From Actinomycetes bacterium (GTDB lineage: Bacteria; Actinomycetota; Thermoleophilia; Solirubrobacterales; 70-9): 5,091 nt of DNA. Location: contig JAEYSQ010000007.1 in assembly GCA_023434465.1 (NCBI GenBank), positions 1 to 5,091 of the forward strand. The letters run 5' to 3'. A model generated the notes under the pieces. The model did no database searches and was not told the origin of the DNA. It saw only the letters and a list, made by a program, of their open reading frames with translations. Below are positions 1 to 5,091 of the stretch, piece by piece (the first letter of the stretch is position 1; each line of letters opens with the position of its first letter). The position numbers and the translations under genes were made by a program.

Positions 1-377
1 AAGCGCCGTTGGTCGGGAGCCGGCCGGGGAAGGCCGACCGCAGCGATCAGGTTCTGGAAGTCGCCGACGGATGTGCCGGCCAGCTCGGCAATCTCTCTTG
101 GCGTGTACTTGTCCTCCGATCTTCCCAGGGCCAGATCGGCGGGAAGCAGAGCGAGGCGGTTGCACTCGACCTCCTCCTTCAGAACCTCGAGCTCAACGCC
201 ATCCTCCACGTAGAGTTCGGTCAGCAGCCGGAGCCGGGCGGCACGTTGTTCCCCTTCGAGGTCTTCGAGCAGCCCTTCGGCTTCGAAGTCGGGCACCTCG
301 CGGGTCGCCAGTTCCGGTTCGTGGTGCGGTCGCAGGTCGGGCGAGGGGTAGTCGTCGGGATCCGGGTACTCAGGCAT
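1..377 (-). CDS. N-terminal part of a probable class III adenylate/guanylate cyclase (Rv1264-type regulatory domain), cut by the left edge
   Basis: This reading frame begins at ATG 377-375 and stays open to the window edge, giving 125 complete residues. Residues 1-32 are an acidic, proline-rich leader. Residues about 33-125 resemble the all-helical N-terminal regulatory domain of actinobacterial class III cyclases such as the pH-sensing Mycobacterium tuberculosis Rv1264. The similar segments are RLRLLTELYVEDGVELEVLK (48-67), NRLALLPADLALG (73-85) and YTPREIAELAGTSVGDFQNL (91-110), then AAVGLPRPAPDQR. In that family the domain controls a C-terminal catalytic domain that makes cAMP from ATP. 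The catalytic part would lie beyond the left edge, so catalysis is inferred. The start overlaps the end of the upstream gamma-glutamyltransferase gene by 8 bp, implying translational coupling; a G-rich stretch just upstream is only a weak ribosome binding site. The family match comes from remembered sequence features. A stand-alone regulator with the same domain is possible. Confidence 0.68.
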   Translation of the reverse strand, partial: MPEYPDPDDYPSPDLRPHHEPELATREVPDFEAEGLLEDLEGEQRAARLRLLTELYVEDGVELEVLKEEVECNRLALLPADLALGRSEDKYTPREIAELAGTSVGDFQNLIAAVGLPRPAPDQRR

Positions 378-1875
378 GGGCCACCGCCCCGCCCCGCCGG
401 GGATCGCCGGCTCCGTCGAGCTTTCCGGTAAGCGGGTCCCGGGTCACGATCTGGACCCCGCCGAAGAAGAGATTCCGCTCGTTCCAGCGGAACACTTCCT
501 GGCCGCTGGCCTCGATCCGGGCCAGGGCGTCCTCGTCGACACCCGGCTCGGCCTGCAGCAGTCCCGCTTCGAGGTGAATGCGTGGCGCATCGACGGCGGA
601 TTGCGGGTCGACCCCGGCCAGCAGGTTGAGGGTTGTCTGGAGGATCGCCGAGCGAATGCGGTTGGACCCGGCGCTTCCCAGCCCGGCCAGCACCTGGTCG
701 TCCTCGAGGATCAGGGTCGGAGACATCATCGAACTGATCCTGACACCGGGGTCGGACTTGTGAAAGCCCCGCGGGTTCAAATCTTCCTCTCCGAGCATGT
801 TGTTCAGGTGGAGACCGGTACCCGGTACCACCATGCCCGAGCCGGTGCCGTTGGAACAGGTAACCGAGGCGCAGAGTCCGCTTGCGTCCATTGCGGCCAG
901 ATGAGTCGTGGAGCCGAGCCGGTCGCTTGCCTGCCCGAGATTCTCCTGACTGAGAAACCGCCGGGCAAACCCCTCTTCGGCCAGGGCTTCGGCAAAATCG
1001 CCCTGGCGGGCCTCGTTGGCGAGCCGCATCACCCGGGCCAGCTGCTCGGGGCCGCTCCCTTCCATGCGGCCCAGCATGGCGAGGCTGAACGAGATCAGGA
1101 TCCCGCCGGCTGACGGCGGCGGGTTGGTCAAGAGCTCTCGGCCCCGGTAGCGGGCGCCGACCGGGCCCCTGACGATCGGTCGGTAAGCGTCGAAATCAGC
1201 CTCGGACAGGGTCCCCCCGCGCGAGAGGATGTACTCCTCCACCAGGCGGGGCACCTCGCCCGAACAGAGCGCATCAGCCCCTTCCTCGCCCAGGCGTTCC
1301 AGGGCGTCGCCGAGTTCCGGGTACCGGAAAACGTCGCCCTCGCCGAGGATCCGGCCCTCCGGCGCGTAGATCGCCCGGGCTTCCGGAGTTGCCGTGTAGA
1401 TCGGCTCTAGGATCCTCAGCACATAGGCCTGCTGGCGGTTCAGCGGCGCGCCCTCCCGGGCCAGCCGGGCGGCCGGACCGGCCAGTTCCGCCATCGGCAC
1501 CGAGCCGTAACGCTCCAATGCGAGAGCCAGGCCGGCGGCGGTTCCGGGCACTCCGCAGGAAGCGGCCCCGGCGTTGAAGACCTGAGTGGTGGCTTCATCG
1601 AAGTGGACCGGCACCGGAACCAGTTCCCCGGTCAGGTCGTGCCCGCCCAGCCCCGGGGCGGCAACGAAGAAGTCGATTACCGCAGTTTCAACCCGGGGAC
1701 CGCCGACGATCATGAATCCGCCGGCGCCGAGGCCGGTCAGAGCGCTCTCCAGCGAGAACGAGGCGAGGGCGGCCGCGACGGCGGCATCGACCGCATTGCC
1801 TCCGTCGCGCAGGATCTTCGCGCCGGCTTCAGCCGACAACGGATGGCCGGCGGCAACTACACCGCGCTGGGCCAC
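370..1875 (-). CDS. ggt: gamma-glutamyltransferase family protein (Ntn hydrolase, cytoplasmic type)
   Basis: The 501-residue product matches the whole length of the gamma-glutamyltransferase (GGT) family, which hydrolyses or transfers the gamma-glutamyl group of glutathione and related compounds. GGTs mature by self-cleavage before a threonine nucleophile. Here that residue is Thr323 in GSTTHLAAMD, giving a predicted large subunit of 322 and a small subunit of 179 residues. Other family landmarks are an N-terminal VVAAGHPLSAEAG, GVPGTAAG (108-115), PPPSAGG (252-258), SNGTGSG (341-347), LNNMLGEEDL (357-366), ISSMMSPT (380-387), the glycine-rich GSAGSNRI (400-407) and a C-terminal GAGDPRRGG. 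No signal peptide is visible, unlike secreted GGTs. The segment that holds the substrate carboxylate-binding arginine in the E. coli enzyme (FRE) reads IDFFVAAPG here, so the substrate may differ from glutathione. The GTG start lies 3 bp after the ftsZ stop and has no clear Shine-Dalgarno site, which suggests translational coupling. The start fits the family's usual N-terminus. Confidence 0.92.
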   Translation of the reverse strand: MAQRGVVAAGHPLSAEAGAKILRDGGNAVDAAVAAALASFSLESALTGLGAGGFMIVGGPRVETAVIDFFVAAPGLGGHDLTGELVPVPVHFDEATTQVFNAGAASCGVPGTAAGLALALERYGSVPMAELAGPAARLAREGAPLNRQQAYVLRILEPIYTATPEARAIYAPEGRILGEGDVFRYPELGDALERLGEEGADALCSGEVPRLVEEYILSRGGTLSEADFDAYRPIVRGPVGARYRGRELLTNPPPSAGGILISFSLAMLGRMEGSGPEQLARVMRLANEARQGDFAEALAEEGFARRFLSQENLGQASDRLGSTTHLAAMDASGLCASVTCSNGTGSGMVVPGTGLHLNNMLGEEDLNPRGFHKSDPGVRISSMMSPTLILEDDQVLAGLGSAGSNRIRSAILQTTLNLLAGVDPQSAVDAPRIHLEAGLLQAEPGVDEDALARIEASGQEVFRWNERNLFFGGVQIVTRDPLTGKLDGAGDPRRGGAVAHA

Positions 1876-1878
1876 CGC

Positions 1879-3399
1879 TCAGGACAGGAACTCGGGGATG
1901 TCACCGCCGCCGACGGCCGGCAAGGATTCGTCACTGCGGGGCAGGGGTTCGCGGTCGCTTCGCTCGCGCCGGCTTCCCTCGCTCCGCTCGACTCGCCGGA
2001 CCGGGGCACTTCGGCTGTCGAACCGGGTGGCGACCACCGTAATCCAGACCTGATCGTCAAGGTCATCGTCGATGTTGGCACCGAAGATGATGTTGGCGTC
2101 CGGGTGGGCCGCCTCCCCGACCGCACGGGCCGCTTCGGAAACCTCGATCAGCGAGAGGTCGGGACCACCGGTCACCGAAAGAAGGATCGACTTGGCCCCG
2201 TCCATCGGCGTTTCGAGCAGGGGCGAGCTGGTTGCTTTTTCGGCCGCGATCAGGGCCCGGTCGGGGCCGGCGCCCATGCCGATGCCGAGCAGTGCCCGAC
2301 CGGCGTCGGACATGATCGAGCGAACGTCGGCAAAGTCGAGGTTGATGACCGAAGGAAGGGTGACCAGGTCAGAGATTCCCTGGACTCCCTGCCTGAGCAC
2401 GTCGTCGGCGACCTGGAAGGCATCAACCATCGGGGTCGACTGGTCGAGCACTTCGAGCAGACGGTCGTTGGGAATGACGATCAGGGTGTCGACCTCATTC
2501 GCGAGCGCGTCGATTCCCTGCTCGGCCTGCTTCTGGCGACGGCTTCCTTCGAAGGTGAACGGCTTGGTCACGATGCCGACTGTCAGGGCACCGATGTCCC
2601 GGGCCAGCCTGGCGATCACCGGGGCGGCGCCGGTTCCGGTGCCACCACCCGCGCCGGCGGCGATGAAAACCATGTCGGAGCCTTTGAGCAGCCGCTTGAT
2701 CCGGTCTTGCTCGTCAAAAGCGGCGCGGAAGCCGAGCGAAGGGTCGGCCCCGGCCCCGAGACCGCGGGTCTCGTCGCCGCCGATATGAACCGTGAGGTCG
2801 GCCATGCAGAGTTGAAGCGATTGAAGGTCGGTGTTTACCGCCATGAATTCGACGCCCGGGATCTGGGCTTCGATCATGCGGTTGATTGCGTTGACGCCAC
2901 CGCCGCCGACACCAATTACCCGGATCACGGGATTGTGCGGAACCCCGGCCCCCGGAGTCGAGGCGGGTTCCTGGCGACCGTACCTGGGACCGTCATCCCG
3001 GTCGGGGGGAGTCTCTGAGAAAACCCGCTTGAGTCGGTCCTGGGCATCCGGGACATGGCTCGAGTCAGTTCCCGGGTCGGGGGCCGAAAGGGGGTCGGGA
3101 TCCTCGGAACGAGGAGTGGACGCCGGAGCCGGCTGTGAATCGGATCGGGACTCGAGCGGATCCCCGCGCCCAAAGCGACCGGCAGCGTCGGGATCCGGAA
3201 CGGCGTCCCTGACCTCAGGTTCCGCCCCGGCGGAGGTCCCGGCCGCGTCTGGATCGATCGGATCACCCTGCGGACCACCAGTGTCATCGGTAGACCGCGG
3301 CTTGAACTCGGGAGGATCCTGCGAAGGGTCGTCGGAGGTAGAGCGGAACAGGTCCGCCAGCGGACCTTCACGCATACTCGCTCGCTTACGACGAGCCAT
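1879..3399 (-). CDS. ftsZ: cell division protein FtsZ with a long N-terminal extension
   Basis: FtsZ is the tubulin-like GTPase that polymerises into the cytokinetic ring. From ATG 3399 the protein has 506 residues, against roughly 350-450 for most FtsZ. Residues about 156-459 form the GTPase core. It includes the nucleotide-binding loop GVGGGGVNA, the tubulin signature GGGTGTG (251-257), KPFTFEGSRRQKQAEQGI, and the T7 catalytic loop NLDFADV with N353, D355 and D358, so it should bind and hydrolyse GTP. A charged, Arg/Ser/Glu-rich linker follows, ending in the conserved C-terminal peptide DIPEFLS, which in other bacteria binds FtsA or SepF. The first 155 residues are atypical: a basic start (ARRKR), the motif REGPLADLFRST, then a Pro/Asp/Ser-rich, probably disordered tract. 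The gene overlaps the end of parA by 14 bp. An adjacent in-frame GTG (3402) is an alternative start; both sit well behind AGGAGG. Location next to parA rather than within a visible dcw cluster is notable, but whether this is the only FtsZ of the genome cannot be told. Confidence 0.96.
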   Translation of the reverse strand: MARRKRASMREGPLADLFRSTSDDPSQDPPEFKPRSTDDTGGPQGDPIDPDAAGTSAGAEPEVRDAVPDPDAAGRFGRGDPLESRSDSQPAPASTPRSEDPDPLSAPDPGTDSSHVPDAQDRLKRVFSETPPDRDDGPRYGRQEPASTPGAGVPHNPVIRVIGVGGGGVNAINRMIEAQIPGVEFMAVNTDLQSLQLCMADLTVHIGGDETRGLGAGADPSLGFRAAFDEQDRIKRLLKGSDMVFIAAGAGGGTGTGAAPVIARLARDIGALTVGIVTKPFTFEGSRRQKQAEQGIDALANEVDTLIVIPNDRLLEVLDQSTPMVDAFQVADDVLRQGVQGISDLVTLPSVINLDFADVRSIMSDAGRALLGIGMGAGPDRALIAAEKATSSPLLETPMDGAKSILLSVTGGPDLSLIEVSEAARAVGEAAHPDANIIFGANIDDDLDDQVWITVVATRFDSRSAPVRRVERSEGSRRERSDREPLPRSDESLPAVGGGDIPEFLS

Positions 3400-4522
3400 C
3401 ACTCAAGACCTCCTTCGCCAGATTCCGGTAGTACGACGCCGCACGACTCTCGGGATCGTACTTCAGGACACTAGCGCCTCGTACCGGCGCCTCGGCGAAC
3501 TTTACGGCCTTGCGGATGCGGGACTTGAAGACGAGGTCTCCAAAATTCTCCTCGAGTATCGATACCGCCTCCCGCGCGTGCAGGGTGCGGGAATCGAACA
3601 TGGTCGGCAGAATGCCTTCGATGTGGACGTTCGGATTCAGGTTGTCCTGAATCATCTTGAGCGTGCTCTGGAGCTGAACCAGGCCGCGCATCGAGAGATA
3701 CTCGCACTGGACCGGGACGATCACCTTGTTCGACGCGGTCAGCGCGTTGATCGTGAGCAGACCGAGACTGGGTGGAGTATCGATGCAGATGTAGTCGTAC
3801 TCGGAGTGGATTTCCTTGAGGGCGTTCTCGAGCGAACGTTCGCGGCCGATCTTGGTGCTCATTGCGATCTCGGCCCCGGCCAGATCAATCGAGGCGACCG
3901 CGATGTCGATCTCGCGATGAGCGATCACTTCGGAGATCGGAAGATCGTTGACCAGCACGTCATACATGCTCTTGTCGCACTTGTCCGGATCGATCCCCTG
4001 GCTCATGGTCAGATTGCCCTGCGGATCCAGATCGACGCAGAGCACCCGGTGGCCCATCTCGGAAAGCGCAACGGCCAGGTTCAGGGTCGAAGTGGTCTTC
4101 GCGACCCCGCCCTTCTGGTTGGCAAAGCTGATCACCTCGGCCAGGTCGACCGGCGTCTCCGGGCTCTGGTGGGTCGGCAGGGTCTGGAAATCATTCTTGT
4201 TCGGGGCAAGGAGGTCAGCTGCCTTGAGACGGATCTCGGTCTCTTCGGCCGCGGCTTCCTCTTCGACCTCGGCCAGTTCCTCCTCGACCGGAACCGGGGG
4301 CTGGGCGGCCGGCGGATCCGGAACCGGGGGCTGAGCGGCCGGCGGATCCGGAACCGGATCCGGAACTGGAGCCGGAGTCGGCTCCACGGTCGCGGTCGCG
4401 GTCGGCCGGACCGGTTCCGGCGTAGCCTCCGGAGTTGCCTTTTCGGCTTCGGCCTCGGGGGCCTTTTTCGCCCGGTCCTGGTTCTTGCGGCTCAAGATTC
4501 GCATTTGGGCCGTTATTCGCAT
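3386..4522 (-). CDS. parA: ParA/Soj-family (MinD-like) partitioning ATPase with a proline-rich and acidic N-terminal extension
   Basis: The ParA core spans residues about 128-378. It has the deviant Walker A motif NQKGGVAKTTS with the signature lysine K137 and the P-loop lysine K142, Walker A' VLCVDLDPQGN (160-170), Walker B YICIDTPPSLGLL (244-256) and the typical VPVQCEYLSMRGL segment (269-281). ParA ATPases dimerise on ATP, bind DNA non-specifically and position chromosomes or protein cargo, usually with a ParB-like partner; no partner gene is visible here. Residues 1-127 are an extra tail: a basic start, an Ala/Glu/Pro segment, a Pro/Val/Asp-rich tract with the decapeptide PDPPAAQPPV twice in tandem, then an acidic stretch (80-97). 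ATG 4522 was chosen because the frame upstream runs antisense to the ATPase gene and a GGAGG lies 14 nt before it, although that is rather far. ATG 4504 and TTG 4495 are alternatives. It is the first visible gene of the unit with ftsZ. A polar-cargo ParA or other MinD-like positioning protein is also possible. Confidence 0.9.
   Translation of the reverse strand: MRITAQMRILSRKNQDRAKKAPEAEAEKATPEATPEPVRPTATATVEPTPAPVPDPVPDPPAAQPPVPDPPAAQPPVPVEEELAEVEEEAAAEETEIRLKAADLLAPNKNDFQTLPTHQSPETPVDLAEVISFANQKGGVAKTTSTLNLAVALSEMGHRVLCVDLDPQGNLTMSQGIDPDKCDKSMYDVLVNDLPISEVIAHREIDIAVASIDLAGAEIAMSTKIGRERSLENALKEIHSEYDYICIDTPPSLGLLTINALTASNKVIVPVQCEYLSMRGLVQLQSTLKMIQDNLNPNVHIEGILPTMFDSRTLHAREAVSILEENFGDLVFKSRIRKAVKFAEAPVRGASVLKYDPESRAASYYRNLAKEVLSDGSS
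3409..3414 (-). promoter_or_regulatory. strong Shine-Dalgarno site of ftsZ
   Basis: A perfect AGGAGG lies inside the last codons of parA. It is 6 nt before GTG 3402 and 9 nt before ATG 3399, so it fits both and fixes the ftsZ start to this pair. It is the only perfect Shine-Dalgarno site found at a gene start in the leftward unit, suggesting that ftsZ is translated efficiently in its own right rather than only by coupling to parA. Confidence 0.85.
4291..4350. repeat. 30-bp tandem repeat, two copies, inside the parA N-terminal extension
   Basis: Units 4291-4320 and 4321-4350 are identical except for one base (G at 4304, A at 4334), and a 7-bp start of a third unit follows at 4351. Read on the minus strand each unit encodes the ten residues PDPPAAQPPV, so the repeat keeps the reading frame. 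Near-identity at the DNA level suggests recent duplication by slippage, and copy number may vary between strains. Confidence 0.93.
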
Positions 4523-4558
4523 GTCAAAGCCGGTTTCCTCCCCACCACCCCAATCCGG
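4523..4558. other. short divergent intergenic region between parA and the ArsA-like ATPase gene
   Basis: Only about 36 bp separate the proposed starts of the divergent genes, too little for two complete non-overlapping promoters. At least one promoter must therefore lie within the 5' end of the opposite gene, or one start is misassigned. A TTGACA reads toward parA at 4527-4522, but it overlaps the proposed start codon and has no convincing -10 box at the right distance, so no promoter is called. Confidence 0.5.
4537..4541 (-). promoter_or_regulatory. possible Shine-Dalgarno site of parA
   Basis: GGAGG within GGGGAGGAAA reads toward parA and is the only purine-rich candidate before its first ATG. 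The 14-nt gap to ATG 4522 is longer than usual, so either spacing is relaxed or the start is slightly misassigned. Confidence 0.35.
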
Positions 4559-5091
4559 TTGAATGTCTTCATCCCGGATTTCCTCGACAAGCGCCTTCTC
4601 TTCGTCACCGGCAAGGGTGGAGTCGGCAAGACCACGGTCGCCATGGCCCTCGGGATCAGGGCCGCAATGGAGGGCAAGCGGACGATCGTCTGCGAGGTCG
4701 CGGCGACCGAGAACGCTTCCCGCCTCTTCGCCCAGTCGGAGGTCGGATTTCGCGAAGTCGAGCTGGCCAATGACCTGTGGGCGATCTCGATCGACCCGGA
4801 CGAGTCGATGCGGGAGTACGTGCTGCTCCAGCTCAAGGTCAAGGCAATGCGGGATCTGCTTTTTCGCAGCCGCATGTTCACCTACCTGGCCGCGGCCACG
4901 CCCGGCCTGAACGAGCTGGTCACGATCGGCAAGATCTGGGAACTCGCGCAGCTCGACCGCAGGGTCAAGCATGGCCGCAAATATGACCTGGTGATCGTCG
5001 ACGCGCCGGCTACCGGCCACGGGATCAGCTTCCTGCAGACTCCACGGACCTTCGCCTCGATCGCCCGCGTCGGTCCGATCCACAGCCAGGC
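4559..5091 (+). CDS. ArsA/Get3-family (anion-transporting) ATPase, cut by the right edge
   Basis: The frame from TTG 4559 is open to the window edge (177 complete residues). It begins MNVFIPDFLDKRLLFVTGKG and carries the deviant Walker A motif GKGGVGKTT (18-26) with signature lysine K19 and P-loop lysine K24. Further on come DLWAISIDPDESMREYV and a Walker B/switch II region YDLVIVDAPATGHGISFLQT, the hallmark of ArsA/Get3 ATPases (DxPTGH in relatives). Family members energise arsenite export (ArsA) or target tail-anchored membrane proteins (Get3). In actinobacteria many are neither, for example the Rv3679/Rv3680 pair of M. tuberculosis, which often occurs as two adjacent genes; a second gene could lie beyond the edge. 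No arsenic genes are visible, so an arsenite role is unsupported. The length from TTG to the P-loop fits the family. No ATG occurs in frame before the P-loop; TTG 4505, overlapping parA, is an alternative start. No clear Shine-Dalgarno site precedes TTG 4559. Confidence 0.88.
   Translation, partial: MNVFIPDFLDKRLLFVTGKGGVGKTTVAMALGIRAAMEGKRTIVCEVAATENASRLFAQSEVGFREVELANDLWAISIDPDESMREYVLLQLKVKAMRDLLFRSRMFTYLAAATPGLNELVTIGKIWELAQLDRRVKHGRKYDLVIVDAPATGHGISFLQTPRTFASIARVGPIHSQ

Noticed and set aside
9..577. Two overlapping plus-strand frames near the left edge.
   Set aside because: The minus strand here encodes the cyclase-type regulatory domain and the GGT C-terminus, so these are antisense shadows.
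376..1113. A 245-codon open frame on the plus strand.
   Set aside because: It is antisense to the catalytic half of GGT, whose motifs are unmistakable, and resembles no family I know.
1951..1995. A run of similar CGCTTCGCTCGC and CCTCGCTCCGCTC blocks suggesting a dispersed palindromic repeat.
   Set aside because: It falls in the Arg/Ser/Glu-rich linker before the FtsZ C-terminal peptide, and biased codons for these residues explain it. It has no clear symmetric structure.
1603..3018. A 471-codon open frame on the plus strand.
   Set aside because: It is antisense to ftsZ and ggt, crosses their boundary, and its translation has no recognisable motif.
4530..4560. A CCGGTT direct repeat (4530-4535 and 4555-4560) flanking the intergenic region as a possible operator.
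   Set aside because: Six bases is too short to be meaningful in GC-rich DNA without conservation data.
4522..4600. Candidate sigma-70 promoters for parA, including TTGACA at 4527-4522 and a TTGTCG upstream.
   Set aside because: The first overlaps the proposed start codon and lacks a -10 box. The second pairs only with a poor hexamer.
4523..5083. The parA reading frame stays open for another 187 codons upstream of ATG 4522.
   Set aside because: It lies antisense to the clearly recognisable ArsA/Get3 ATPase and its translation shows no domain. The opening is explained by GC-rich antisense codon bias.
4559..5091. Reading the ATPase gene as an arsenic-resistance gene arsA.
   Set aside because: No arsenic regulator, reductase or pump gene is visible, and actinobacterial homologues often have unrelated roles, so no gene symbol was given.

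Overview
The window is GC-rich, almost entirely protein-coding and probably chromosomal. The gene content points to a high-GC actinobacterium, possibly of the class Thermoleophilia (Solirubrobacterales or relatives). The reasons are a Get3/ArsA-like ATPase, an Rv1264-type cyclase regulatory domain, a ParA with a GGVAKTT P-loop and the detailed wording of the FtsZ core. The placement is an inference from remembered family features, not from a search.

Layout: bases 1-4522 read leftward on the minus strand as one tightly packed unit of four genes, in transcription order parA (4522-3386), ftsZ (3399-1879), a gamma-glutamyltransferase gene (1875-370) and the 5' part of a gene with a class III cyclase regulatory domain (377 to beyond the left edge). 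Neighbours overlap by 14 bp and 8 bp or lie 3 bp apart, and no terminator or internal promoter is visible, so co-transcription and translational coupling are likely. From about 4559 to beyond the right edge, an ArsA/Get3-type ATPase gene reads rightward, divergent from parA, with only about 36 bp between the proposed starts.

Functionally, the leftward unit joins chromosome or cargo positioning (ParA) and division-ring assembly (FtsZ) to a cytoplasmic gamma-glutamyltransferase-family enzyme and probably a cyclic-nucleotide signalling protein. The most unusual features are the long low-complexity N-terminal extensions on both cytomotive NTPases. ParA carries about 128 residues, first proline-rich with a 30-bp tandem repeat and then strongly acidic. 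FtsZ carries about 155 residues: a basic start, a short REGPLADLFRST motif, a disordered D/P/S-rich linker and a second similar LxxVFxxT motif. A physical ParA-FtsZ partnership is a reasonable hypothesis, but the sequence alone does not show it. No RNA genes, mobile elements, CRISPR arrays or attachment sites were seen.
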